Below, one piece after another: positions 19,386 through 27,512 of a stretch of DNA of 37,730 nucleotides. The notes under the pieces are model-generated. The model made no database searches. It had not been told where the DNA came from and worked only from the letters and a program-made list of their open reading frames with translations. Every line of letters begins with the position of its first letter. Position 1 is the stretch's first letter. The DNA comes from Chloracidobacterium sp. CP2_5A. Lineage in GTDB: Bacteria > Acidobacteriota > Blastocatellia > Chloracidobacteriales > Chloracidobacteriaceae. The DNA lies in assembly GCA_002254845.1 (NCBI GenBank), contig NKPT01000034.1, forward strand, positions 1 through 37,730, written 5' to 3'. A program made the position numbers and the translations under genes.

Positions 19386-21035
19386 ATGCGACTTCACTAT
19401 TGGACGTATGAAGGCCCGGCCCATGTGGGCGCGTGCCGGGTTGGGACTTCGATTCCGGGCGTACACACCGTGCTGCACGCTCCGGGCGGCGATTCATATA
19501 CCAGCGTTTTATTCACGATGATTGACCGACAGTGCGGCTTTCCAAGCGTGACCAACGTCAGCTATGGACGCAAAGAAGTCTCCACAACGGGCGTGGACCG
19601 CATGATGACGGTTGTGGAGCAAGTCGAGCGAACCCACAAGCCGCGCGTCATTCAGGTGATTCCAACCTGCACGTCAAACCTGCTCAAGGAAGACGTTGGC
19701 GGCGCGCTCAATCGCTTGCAGTCGCAGTGCGAGGCGCAGCTTGTTTTCCTTCAGCTCAACGCCTTTTGTGAAAAAGAAGACCAAGGCGCGGACATGACCT
19801 TCGCCGGACTTATCGAGCGCCTTGCCAACGGCACAGGCAAGCGGACGCCGGAACCCAGCGTCAACATCCTTGGGCTTACCAGCCTTGGCTTTCGTCACCG
19901 GGATGACCTGCGGGAAATCACGGGCATCCTCAATCAGTGCGGCGTTCAGGTCAACGCGGCGCTGCCCTTCGGCGGCGCCGTGTCTGACTTCCAGCGCCTT
20001 GGACAGGCTTGGTTCAACGTCGTTCCCTACGCCGAGATTGGGCTGCGGGCGGCGAAAATCCTTGAGCAGCGCTTTGGGCAGCCCTACCTGACGCATGCCC
20101 CCATCGGCATTCAGGCGACACAGGAATTTATTGAGCTGGTTCAGGCTAAAGTCGAGGAGCTGGGCGGACGCCCGGCCGGCTTCCGCCCGCGCCCGGAGAC
20201 GATGAGCCGCGTGCCGTGGTATTCGCGCTCGGCGGACAGCCACTACCTGACGCCCAAGCGGTCGTTTGTTTTTGGCGTGGCGTCGCACGCGCTCGCCATC
20301 GCTCGCCTGATGGAAGAGGAAATCGGCATGCGCCCGCTGGCGGTCGGGACGTTTTCCTATGAACACTCCGCGACCTTCCTGGATGAGTGCGCCCGCCGTG
20401 GCTGGCAGGGCTTTTATTCGGATGATTTCAAGGAAGTCGAGCGGCGGATTTCTGACCTGATGCCGGACTTAGTGCTGGGGACGCAGATGGAGCGCCATTC
20501 AGCGCGGCGACATGACCTTCCAGCGACCGTCATTAGCTGTCCAGCCCATGTCACGGATTTTCCAGCCCGCTATTCTCCATTTGCAGGTTGGGAAGGGGCT
20601 AATGTAATCTTTGACGCGGTAACGCACACATTGACGCTTGGCTTGGAATCGCACTTGATTGATATGTTTCGCGAGTTACCGGGCGCAGAACACGATTCGG
20701 TACTTGGCGCGGTCAGGCTGCCGGACCTGCCGGCGGATGGGTCGCCCCGTAAGGGAGTGACAACTGAAGCGCGGGCGGAAACTCGCGAGCTGGTTGCCGC
20801 GCCGGTTGCGGCGGCAGCGACGATTGCGGCTTCCCCCCAGTCCGAGCCTGTACCGAGCGAATGGTCGGGCGATCCGCGCTGGACGGACGAGGCATTGACG
20901 GAGTTGAAAAAGATCCCCTTCTTCATTCGCAAGAAGGCAATGCACAACACCGAAAAATATGCCCGCGAGCATGGTCTCCGCGAGATTCTCCCCCAGACGA
21001 TTCACGCCACGCGGGATGAACTCTCGCGCAAGTGA
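19386..21035 (+). CDS. bchB: Light-independent protochlorophyllide reductase subunit B (BchB)
   Basis: Partner of BchN in the NB complex. The 549-residue protein begins MRLHYWTYEGPAHVGACRV, has the cluster-ligand aspartate exactly at position 36 (APGGDSY), the PTCTSNLLKEDV block, and the late blocks LGTQMERHSARR and HVTDFPARYSPFAGWEGANVIFD. Asp284 in RSADSHYLT is the likely equivalent of the catalytic aspartate known from the Rhodobacter enzyme. The usual VFGD box after it reads VFGV here (residue 298). A variable Ala/Pro linker (about 440-495) leads to the C-terminal substrate-capping domain KIPFFIRKKAMHNTEKYARE. GAGGAG at 19372-19377 is eight bases from the ATG. The gene is 60 bases upstream of the repeat protein and may share its transcript. 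Confidence 0.96.
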   Translation: MRLHYWTYEGPAHVGACRVGTSIPGVHTVLHAPGGDSYTSVLFTMIDRQCGFPSVTNVSYGRKEVSTTGVDRMMTVVEQVERTHKPRVIQVIPTCTSNLLKEDVGGALNRLQSQCEAQLVFLQLNAFCEKEDQGADMTFAGLIERLANGTGKRTPEPSVNILGLTSLGFRHRDDLREITGILNQCGVQVNAALPFGGAVSDFQRLGQAWFNVVPYAEIGLRAAKILEQRFGQPYLTHAPIGIQATQEFIELVQAKVEELGGRPAGFRPRPETMSRVPWYSRSADSHYLTPKRSFVFGVASHALAIARLMEEEIGMRPLAVGTFSYEHSATFLDECARRGWQGFYSDDFKEVERRISDLMPDLVLGTQMERHSARRHDLPATVISCPAHVTDFPARYSPFAGWEGANVIFDAVTHTLTLGLESHLIDMFRELPGAEHDSVLGAVRLPDLPADGSPRKGVTTEARAETRELVAAPVAAAATIAASPQSEPVPSEWSGDPRWTDEALTELKKIPFFIRKKAMHNTEKYAREHGLREILPQTIHATRDELSRK

Positions 21036-21094
21036 GCCCTTGCCAACCCGATGTGCGCGCCGATCAAGCGATATTTCGAGGAGCCTACTCAGTA

Positions 21095-22078
21095 ATGGGT
21101 CTTTACCTTTACATCGCAATTGCTCTGGCGGTTGTTGTTGGCGCGGCCGCGTTCTTCTTGATCAAGGGGAAAAAATCCGATGATACAGGCTTAGGCTTGA
21201 GCGGCGGCGCGCCGCCGGCGCTCGATGGGCGAGCGGCGGCGCGGGAAGCGGAAGCGCGACAGCTCGAAGAGCAGCGCCGAGCGGAGGAGCAACGGCAGGC
21301 GGAGGCCGCCCGCCGAGCGGAAGAACAGCGAAGACTCGAGGAGCAGCGTCGCGCCGAGGAAGCCGCCCGGCTGGCGGCCGAGGAAGCCCGTCGCGCCGAG
21401 GAAGCCCGTCGCGCTGAGGAAGCCCGTCGCGCCGAGGAAGCCCGTCGCGCCGAGGAAGCCCGTCGCGCTGAGGAAGCCCGCCGCGCTGAGGAAGCCCGCC
21501 GCGCTGAGGAAGCCCGTCGCGCCGAGGAGCAGCGTCGCGCCGAGGAAGCCGCTCGATTAGCGGCTGAGGAAGCCCGCCGCGCGGAAGAGGCGCGCCGCGC
21601 CGTCGAAGCCCAGCAGCGCGTGCAGCCTGTGCCGGATTTTGATGTCAACAACGCGCCCGATCCGCCGGCCCCGGCGCCAACCACGGGCGAGACCGAGATT
21701 CCAGCTTACTTTGTGCCGCCCGGCGGGGACGCCACAACTGTCGGCGGACAAACTATGCCCATTGGGTCGCAGGTCGCGACGCAGTTCAGAGCCAGCGAGG
21801 ACCTACACAAAGTGGCCCAGCGCGTGGCGCGCACCATCGTGAGCGACATCAAAATCTACAACCCGCAAAAGATTGAGCAGGGCATCGCTCAGAAGAATCT
21901 CTACGATTTGCTCAAGAAGGAATTCGATAGCAGCATCAAGACTTACGAGGATCGCGCCGACCCGCAGGTGCGCGCCGAGTCAAACTACTTGTATGAGCAT
22001 ATCGTCAAGTCGCTCTGCAATGGCGACCCGTCCGTGCTGGGCGTGAACTTCCCGATGGATAAGTTCCGCCAGTCCTGA
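21095..22078 (+). CDS. Membrane-anchored EEARRA-repeat coiled-coil protein
   Basis: A 327-residue protein not assignable to a named family. One N-terminal membrane helix (residues 3-23, LYLYIAIALAVVVGAAAFFLI) is followed by KGKK, so the rest should be cytoplasmic. Residues 50-175 form a long, highly charged helix built from EEARRA and EEQRRAEEAARLA units, as in TolA domain II or KID-repeat proteins. A Pro-rich hinge leads to a separate C-terminal domain of about 110 residues (VAQRVARTIVSDIKIYNPQKIEQGI onward is its start; it ends near VLGVNF). I recall similar ARxIVSDIxxYN segments in acidobacterial and deltaproteobacterial proteins of unknown role. GAGGAG at 21078-21083 precedes the ATG. Position after bchB and the terminator after it suggest co-transcription with bchNB. 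Confidence 0.7.
   Translation: MGLYLYIAIALAVVVGAAAFFLIKGKKSDDTGLGLSGGAPPALDGRAAAREAEARQLEEQRRAEEQRQAEAARRAEEQRRLEEQRRAEEAARLAAEEARRAEEARRAEEARRAEEARRAEEARRAEEARRAEEARRAEEARRAEEQRRAEEAARLAAEEARRAEEARRAVEAQQRVQPVPDFDVNNAPDPPAPAPTTGETEIPAYFVPPGGDATTVGGQTMPIGSQVATQFRASEDLHKVAQRVARTIVSDIKIYNPQKIEQGIAQKNLYDLLKKEFDSSIKTYEDRADPQVRAESNYLYEHIVKSLCNGDPSVLGVNFPMDKFRQS
21380..21541 (+). repeat. Nine-unit 18 bp tandem repeat encoding EEARRA
   Basis: Eight almost identical units of GAGGAAGCCCGYCGCGCY run head to tail from 21380 to 21523 and a ninth variant (EEQRRA) follows to 21541. Differences are confined to two wobble positions, so the array is young or homogenised and could vary in copy number between strains. 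It encodes the central helix of the coiled-coil protein. Confidence 0.9.
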
Positions 22079-22110
22079 CCGGCGCTCCATCGCTAGGGGA
22101 AGGAAACTAA

Positions 22111-22134
22111 GCGCCCGGCTGGCCGGGCGCTTTC
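22111..22134 (+). terminator. Rho-independent terminator after the repeat-protein gene
   Basis: Perfect 9 bp GC stem GCGCCCGGC (22111-22119) and GCCGGGCGC (22122-22130) with a tiny loop, followed by TTT-C-T. It lies 32 bases after the stop at 22078 and closes the bchN-bchB-repeat-protein block. Confidence 0.75.
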
Positions 22135-22144
22135 TCATGGCGTC

Positions 22145-22710
22145 ATGCCTTTCGGGCAGGATTGGGACGCGGTGATTGGCCTGCGCGTCGCGGTCGCGCT
22201 GGATGACCGCTTTGCACGCATCGTCGTCGGCAATACTTGGCTCCCGACCGGCGATCATCCGCTGCCTGAAGCTTCTTTCCGGTAGCGCGAGTATTCGCAG
22301 TCCGTCCCGGTCTCTCAGGCCGGCGGCATCGTCAAGGGCGACTGCGCGATCAACCTTGCGCCGGAGGTCATCGCCGTCTATGACGCGCCGCTTCCTGATG
22401 AAAGCTATAAAGCCGGCGCGCGAGCGTTTCCGATGCTCGTTCCGACGACGCCCGACGAACCGGAAGCGCCCGCCAATCGGCAGGCGCTCATGGATTGGAA
22501 AAAGCCTTTCTGAAGGCGTTTAGCGACAGCGATCCGGTGACGAGAGGGCGATACGGTTTTCCAGAAGCTTGTTCCCGGCGCGCAAGGGCCAAATCGCATG
22601 ACGATTCAGGATGCGGGCCACGTCTTGCAGGCGGATAAAGGGGCGGAGCTGGCGCAGGTTATCGCGAATTTCATCGCCCAAACGTTTCATCGCCCAAACG
22701 CCGCGCGCGC
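22145..22710 (+). pseudogene. Decayed haloalkane dehalogenase (alpha/beta hydrolase) gene
   Basis: Reading across frames gives a recognisable DhmA-like haloalkane dehalogenase C-terminal two thirds: FGQDWDAVIGLRVA (with the nucleophile-type Asp after Q), FARIVVGNTWLPTGDHPLPEA, a TAG stop at 22283-22285, then LAPEVIAVYDAPLPDESYKAG and FPMLVPTTPDEPEAPANRQA, a one-base deletion near 22511 leading into LKAFSDSDPVTRG, another frame change near 22550, then VFQKLVPGAQG and IQDAGHVLQADKGAELAQV. The catalytic histidine in AGH is still readable. The N-terminal hundred or so residues are missing, cut off at the preceding terminator. No intact open frame remains, so it is inactive. The end runs into a 16 bp tandem doublet at 22669-22700. 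Confidence 0.85.
22669..22700. repeat. Exact 16 bp tandem doublet
   Basis: TTTCATCGCCCAAACG occurs twice in a row at the 3' edge of the dehalogenase remnant. The following 229 bases up to 22929 hold no gene that I recognise; they include a TTTTTT run at 22762 next to GC-rich inverted sequence and presumably the promoter of the puhE-like gene. Confidence 0.85.
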
Positions 22711-22929
22711 AGGAACGCGGGCGCGAAAGCGGGGAAACGGGAATAAGCGCCTAGCCCATGGTTTTTTCCGGCGAGGCGCCGCGCCGCCCAGCCCGCTGGG
22801 GCGCAGGCGATCCGGCTCGATTCCGTCGCATCCGGGATTTGATTGCGGCGCGCGTCCGACGCAAAGTAGGCTGGAGGCAGGCCCAGCGTATTGTCCGCTT
22901 GTCCAACCTCCCGCGCCCCCGCTTCAGTC

Positions 22930-24687
22930 ATGCCCGATACAAGTTTGCAAAGCCTGTGGCTGCTCTGGCTTGGGCTGCCGTTGTTTGCCGTCGCCGTATG
23001 GTGGGTCGCCACCGTCGCGATCATCTTTGCCTGCGGGCGCCAAAGCTGGCGGCGGCCAGTGATGGCGATTTCCTCGCTGCTGGCCATAACGACGCTGCTC
23101 TTTATGCCCAGCATCAGCCACTTGGCGACGCCGCTGGGCGCGGCGCTCGGCTTTCTGTTGGGGCTTGTGGCGTGGGGCTGGTTTGAAACGAGCTACTACA
23201 CGGGCTACGTTGTCGGGCTGGATGTTCCGCCCTGTCCGCCGAACTGCGGCGGATGGCGGCACTTTGCGCATGGCGTCAAGGCCAACCTTTTTCACGAGTT
23301 ATCCATCTTCGTCGGCTTCGCGCTGGTTTGGGCAGCGACGCCGGGACCGAACCAAGTCGCGCTGTGGACGTTCGTCATTCACTGGTGGATGCATCAATCG
23401 GCGAAGCTCAACGTGTTTTTCGGCGTTCGCAACCTCAACGAGGAATACCTGCCGGAGCACCTGCGCCGGATGACGCAGTTTTTCTCCAAGCGCCCCATCA
23501 ACTGGTTTTTTCCCTTCTCTGTGACTATCTCGACGGCCGTGGCGCACTGGCTATTCTATCGCGCTATGCAGGCCTCGGACGCCTTCACGGCGACGGCCAA
23601 CGGCCTGGCTTGCGCGCTGATGGCGCTGGCTATCCTCGAGCACTGGTGGCTTATCTTGCCGCAGCCGGTCGGCGTCTGGGCGTGGGGACTGCTTTCGCGC
23701 AAGCCGCCCGAAGTCAAGCCAACGGTGGATGTTATCGGCGGCTTTCTCGGCTCCGGCAAGACCACCCTGCTGCGCCATCTCATTCCCCAGCTGGACCCCA
23801 AAACCATCGTCCTAGTCAACGAATTCGCCGATGTCGGGCTGGACGGCGCGCGGCTGCGGGAAAGCGGCGATGGCGCGCTGACGGTTGTCGAGATGGCTGG
23901 CGGTTGCTTGTGCTGCACGCTCTCGCGCAACGTCGCGGCGACCTTGTCCCGGCTCATCCGCGACCACGCGCCGGAGCGCATCCTCATCGAGCCGTCCGGC
24001 GCGGCGGCGCTCGGCGACTTGCTTGGCACGCTCCATCAGCCGGGCTGCCGCGAATTGCTAGGGCCGATTCGCGTCGTGGCGGTAGTAGACGGCAAGCAGT
24101 GGCTTACGGCCGACCGGGCCGTTCAAGCGGCCATTGAAGCTTACGTCGCGGCGGCCGCCACGGTCATCGTCAACAAGTGCGACAGGCTGGCGCAAGCCGA
24201 GCTGGAAGACCTTGACGACCGAATTGCCCGCTGTAACGCAACGGCCCGCGTCATCCGCGCCAGCTTTGGACGAGTCAGTCTGCGCGACCTCAGCGACGCG
24301 CAGGAAGACGCCTGTATGGGCGAAAGCCTCGCGCCCCGGCTGAACTTTGAGCAACGAGCGGAAACGTTTGCCGACACCTTCGACGCCGCCGCCCTGCAGC
24401 GCGTCTTCGAGTCCATCGCCGCCGGGCGCTTCGGCGACGTTGCCCGCGCCAAAGGCGTTTTCAAAACGGCCGGCGGCTGGTTGCGGCTGGAGTACGCCGG
24501 GGGTTCATTGAGCCTTATGCCCTGCGCGGCGGCGGCGGAAGGCTCGCTGGTCGTCATTGGTCGGGAGCTTAGCCTGAATCTGATGGCGACAGTGCGCGCG
24601 GCAATCATCTCGCCGCGGCCAGCCAGCGTTTCATCGGCCGGCGCGCCGGACGAGGCGCATCCTTACCTGCCCACCTTGGCTGGCTAG
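22930..24687 (+). CDS. puhE: PuhE (DUF3623)-CobW GTPase fusion, photosynthetic complex assembly
   Basis: A 585-residue two-part protein. Residues 1-255 are a multi-helix membrane domain with the PuhE/DUF3623 landmarks: ETSYYTGYVVG, CPPNCGGWRHFAHGVKAN, HELSIF, GPNQVALWTFVIHWWM, SAKLNVFFGVRNLNEEYLPE and FFPFSVTIST. In purple bacteria PuhE is a separate protein acting in reaction-centre and pigment assembly. After a short link, residues 265-585 form a CobW/COG0523 G3E GTPase: Walker A GGFLGSGKTT (270-279), NEFADVGLD, the metal-binding GGCLCC (Cys326, 328, 329), EPSG (354-357) and NKCD (415-418), then a C-terminal CobW domain. All catalytic motifs are intact. There is no stop or frame change at the join (about 23710-23730). 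The ATG at 22930 is preferred over an upstream frame start at 22891. G3E proteins load or traffic zinc, cobalt or nickel. Confidence 0.9.
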   Translation: MPDTSLQSLWLLWLGLPLFAVAVWWVATVAIIFACGRQSWRRPVMAISSLLAITTLLFMPSISHLATPLGAALGFLLGLVAWGWFETSYYTGYVVGLDVPPCPPNCGGWRHFAHGVKANLFHELSIFVGFALVWAATPGPNQVALWTFVIHWWMHQSAKLNVFFGVRNLNEEYLPEHLRRMTQFFSKRPINWFFPFSVTISTAVAHWLFYRAMQASDAFTATANGLACALMALAILEHWWLILPQPVGVWAWGLLSRKPPEVKPTVDVIGGFLGSGKTTLLRHLIPQLDPKTIVLVNEFADVGLDGARLRESGDGALTVVEMAGGCLCCTLSRNVAATLSRLIRDHAPERILIEPSGAAALGDLLGTLHQPGCRELLGPIRVVAVVDGKQWLTADRAVQAAIEAYVAAAATVIVNKCDRLAQAELEDLDDRIARCNATARVIRASFGRVSLRDLSDAQEDACMGESLAPRLNFEQRAETFADTFDAAALQRVFESIAAGRFGDVARAKGVFKTAGGWLRLEYAGGSLSLMPCAAAAEGSLVVIGRELSLNLMATVRAAIISPRPASVSSAGAPDEAHPYLPTLAG

Positions 24688-24802
24688 CGCGCTCGCCGCA
24701 GGCGCGCGGGCTTTTGACAGTCGCCATCGCGCGCCTTGCGTCGCCGGCGGATGGCCACCAAACTGCCGCGCGACGGCCTGGCATCGGCCGCGCTTACCCG
24801 CA

Positions 24803-26173
24803 ATGTCGGCAAAGACTTCCCTCGACCGCCCAGCTGGGCACTACATAGCGCACATCAAGCTGGCCATCCCGATCATGTTCTCGCAGATGGGCCACCTTAT
24901 CGTGCAGATCACAGACAGCATGATGCTGGGCCACTACGACACGACGGCGCTGGCCGCCTCGTCGTTCGCGCAGAGCGTTTTTATCATCGGGCTGGTGTTC
25001 TCGATTGGCTTCACCCTCGCCATGACGCCGCTGGTCGGCGCGGCGCGCGGCGCCAAGGATGTCGCCGCTGCAGCGCAGTGGCTCAAAAACGGCGCGGCCG
25101 TCAATCTGGCGGTCGCGCTGTTGGTCACGCTTCTGCTGTTGGCGCTGTATCCCCAGCTCAACCGCATGGGGCAGACGCCGGCGGTCGCGGCGGCGGCCGG
25201 CGCGTACTACCTGCCGCTGGTCGCGTCCCTCGCGCCAGTCATCCTGTTTCAGACGTTTCGGCAGTTCACCGAAGGCATTGGCAACACGCGGATTGCCGCC
25301 GCTATTACGGTCCTGGAAGCGCTGCTCAACATTATCCTCGACTATGCGCTGATCTTCGGACAGTGGGGCTTTCCCCGACTAGGCCTAGCTGGGGCGGGGT
25401 TAGCGACGCTGATCGTCAGGCTCGCTATGCCACTCGCGTTTGCCATCTTTTTCGTCAGGCTGAGCCTTTTCGCGCCCTACCGCGCGGCGCTGCGACCGGC
25501 GCGCTGGAGCCGCGCCATCGCGGGACGTTATCTGAAGCTGGGGCTGCCGTTGGGCGGGCAGTTCGCGCTCGAAGTCGGCGCGTTTGCCGCCGGGGCGCTG
25601 ATGATGGGATGGCTGGGCGAAATTGAGCAGGCCGCTCACCAGATCGCCATCGGCATTGCGTCTTTCACGTTTATGGGCGCATCCGGCATCGCCGCCGCGA
25701 CGACCATCCGGGTCAGCTACTACTTTGGCGCAGGCGAGCAAGCGGCGATGCGCGCGGCCGGATTTGCCGCCGCGCGCATCGTTATGGCTTACATGGGCTT
25801 TATGGCGTTGGTCATCCTGGCGCTGCGCTCGACGCTGCCGATGCTCTACACCAGGGATTCGGCGGTGATTGGCATGGCGGCGAGGCTGCTGCTGTTCGCG
25901 GCCGCCTTTCAGCTCGTTGACGGGCTACAAGTGGTGATGCTCGCCGCCCTGCGCGCGCTGACTGACGCCGCCGTGCCAACCGCGCTGGCCTTTGTCGCCT
26001 ACTTGCTCGTGACGCTACCGACCAGCTACGCGCTGGCATTTCCGCTCGGCTGGCGCGAAGCTGGCATCTGGATGGGCTACGTCGCGGGACTCGCCTTAGC
26101 CGCCGGACTCTTCCTCGCTCGCTTTCACCTGCTGAGTGGCGCCCAACAGCCGGTCCGTCGGCGACTAGGGTAA
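24803..26173 (+). CDS. MATE-family efflux transporter
   Basis: Twelve-helix Na+- or H+-coupled multidrug and toxin extrusion protein of 456 residues. The first half has HIKLAIPIMFSQMGHLIVQITDSMMLGHYDTTALAASS, of which the P-I-M-F-S-Q and D-S-M-M-L-G-H segments are typical of NorM-like members; the second half repeats the pattern at LKLGLPLGGQFALEVGAF and AAHQIAIGIASFTFM. FRQFTEGIGNTRIAA is the loop between helices 4 and 5. Substrates are not predictable. It follows puhE-cobW by 115 bases on the same strand, so shared transcription is possible, and it converges on ispG with only 33 bases between stops. Confidence 0.9.
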   Translation: MSAKTSLDRPAGHYIAHIKLAIPIMFSQMGHLIVQITDSMMLGHYDTTALAASSFAQSVFIIGLVFSIGFTLAMTPLVGAARGAKDVAAAAQWLKNGAAVNLAVALLVTLLLLALYPQLNRMGQTPAVAAAAGAYYLPLVASLAPVILFQTFRQFTEGIGNTRIAAAITVLEALLNIILDYALIFGQWGFPRLGLAGAGLATLIVRLAMPLAFAIFFVRLSLFAPYRAALRPARWSRAIAGRYLKLGLPLGGQFALEVGAFAAGALMMGWLGEIEQAAHQIAIGIASFTFMGASGIAAATTIRVSYYFGAGEQAAMRAAGFAAARIVMAYMGFMALVILALRSTLPMLYTRDSAVIGMAARLLLFAAAFQLVDGLQVVMLAALRALTDAAVPTALAFVAYLLVTLPTSYALAFPLGWREAGIWMGYVAGLALAAGLFLARFHLLSGAQQPVRRRLG

Positions 26174-26206
26174 CGCTGCGGACGCTGTCAGCGATCCGAC
26201 CGATCG

Positions 26207-27448
26207 TCAATTCCCGCCCGGCGCCCCAAACGGCGCCCCAAACCGCCGCTCGACGTAGTTGTTGAGTATCTCAATGAACGCCGGCACAATCCGCTCGCCT
26301 TCCAGGGTGGCGGTCTTCACGCCATCGATGAAAACCGGCGCCTTGGGGTCCTCGCCCGTGCCAGGCAGCGAGATGCCAAGGTCGGCGTGCTTGGATTCGC
26401 CGGGGCCGTTGACGATACAGCCCATGACCGCCACCTTGAGCGCCTCAACGCCCGGGTAGCGCGTCTTCCACGCCGGCATTTGCTCGCGCAAGTAGGTCTG
26501 GATGTCTTGGGCCATTTCCTGAAACAGCGTGCTCGTTGTGCGCCCGCAGCCCGGACAAGCCGTCACCAACGGCGTAAAGCTTCGAATGCCCATCGTTTGC
26601 AAGATAGTCTGCGCTACCCGCACTTCCTCGGCGCGGTCGCCGCCGGGCGTCGGCGTCAGCGAGACGCGGATGGTGTCGCCAATGCCTTCCTGCAAAAGCA
26701 GCCCAATGCCGATGGCGCTGGCGACAATGCCCTTCGACCCCATTCCGGCCTCGGTCAAGCCCACATGCAACGGGTAGTCGCACCGGGCGGCTATCGCCCG
26801 GTAGACTTCGACCAAATCCTGCACTTCCGATATTTTCGTGCTGATGACAATCCGGTCATGCGGCAACCCAAGCTCTTCAGCCATCCGCGCCGATTCCAAC
26901 GCGCTGGCGCACATCGCCTCCAACATCACTTCGCGCGCCGACAGCGGCGGATCGCGGCGCGCGTTTTCATCCATCATTCGGGCTAGCATCGCCTGGTCAA
27001 GCGACCCCCAGTTGACGCCAATGCGAACCGGCTTTTCATACTGAATCGCCAGCTCGACAATCGCCTTGAAGTTTTCGTCGTGCTTCTTGCCGAAGCCGAC
27101 GTTGCCGGGATTGATTCGATACTTCGCCAGCAGTCGCGCCGTTTCGGGAAAGTCGCGCAGGAGCGTATGCCCGTTGTAGTGAAAATCGCCGACTAGCGGC
27201 ACATCGGCGCCGCGCGCGCGCAGCCCGCGAACGATGTCCGGCACGGCCGCCGCCGCGTTTCGGTCGTTGACCGTAATGCGGACGATTTCCGAGCCGGCGG
27301 CATGCAGCGCCGCGACCTGTTCAACGGTGGACGCGACATCCGCCGTGTCGGTGTTGGTCATTGACTGGACCACCACCGGCGCGCCGCCGCCAATGACGAC
27401 GCCGCCCACGTTGACCGGGACTGAATGACGACGAGGGGCAAGAGCCAT
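26207..27448 (-). CDS. ispG: 4-hydroxy-3-methylbut-2-en-1-yl diphosphate synthase (IspG/GcpE)
   Basis: Iron-sulfur enzyme of the MEP pathway that converts methylerythritol cyclodiphosphate to HMBPP, the precursor route for carotenoids, quinones and the bacteriochlorophyll tail. The 413-residue protein is the short bacterial two-domain form: a TIM barrel ([46 protein letters not shown]) and a C-terminal [4Fe-4S] domain with Cys298 and Cys301 in ACPGCGR and Cys344 in [15 protein letters not shown] stands eight bases before the ATG at 27448, which is preferred to a GTG at 27466. Its last residues encode FGAPFGAP from an exact 12 bp tandem doublet (26220-26243). Confidence 0.96.
   Translation of the reverse strand: MALAPRRHSVPVNVGGVVIGGGAPVVVQSMTNTDTADVASTVEQVAALHAAGSEIVRITVNDRNAAAAVPDIVRGLRARGADVPLVGDFHYNGHTLLRDFPETARLLAKYRINPGNVGFGKKHDENFKAIVELAIQYEKPVRIGVNWGSLDQAMLARMMDENARRDPPLSAREVMLEAMCASALESARMAEELGLPHDRIVISTKISEVQDLVEVYRAIAARCDYPLHVGLTEAGMGSKGIVASAIGIGLLLQEGIGDTIRVSLTPTPGGDRAEEVRVAQTILQTMGIRSFTPLVTACPGCGRTTSTLFQEMAQDIQTYLREQMPAWKTRYPGVEALKVAVMGCIVNGPGESKHADLGISLPGTGEDPKAPVFIDGVKTATLEGERIVPAFIEILNNYVERRFGAPFGAPGGN
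26220..26243. repeat. Exact 12 bp tandem doublet in the ispG 3' end
   Basis: GGCGCCCCAAAC occurs twice, in frame, giving a duplicated FGAP tetrapeptide (minus strand) at the extreme C-terminus of IspG, outside the conserved domain. Confidence 0.85.
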
Positions 27449-27512
27449 AATCAGTGTCCTGTTCACTGTCCTGACTGCGGGCGAGGCCGGATGGCGCGCC
27501 AGCCGTTCAGCA

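Noticed and set aside
21380-21541. Regular repeats considered as a CRISPR array
   Set aside because: Units are contiguous 18-mers without spacers and are in frame within a gene.
22741-22929. GC-rich inverted sequence with a T run before puhE-cobW considered as a riboswitch (cobalamin or metal type)
   Set aside because: I could not match any conserved riboswitch core; only a short local hairpin is visible.
22671-23114. 147-codon minus-strand frame upstream of puhE-cobW
   Set aside because: It overlaps both the dehalogenase remnant and the start of puhE on the opposite strand and has no recognisable domain.
23253-24137. 294-codon open frame inside puhE-cobW in another plus-strand phase
   Set aside because: It spans the PuhE/CobW join, so it was considered as a sign of a frameshift; but the main frame is continuous and carries all motifs of both domains, while this frame is Arg/Ala-rich noise.
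24736-25626. 296-codon frame overlapping the MATE gene
   Set aside because: Shadow of the MATE gene; composition is His/Arg/Gly-rich with no family motif.
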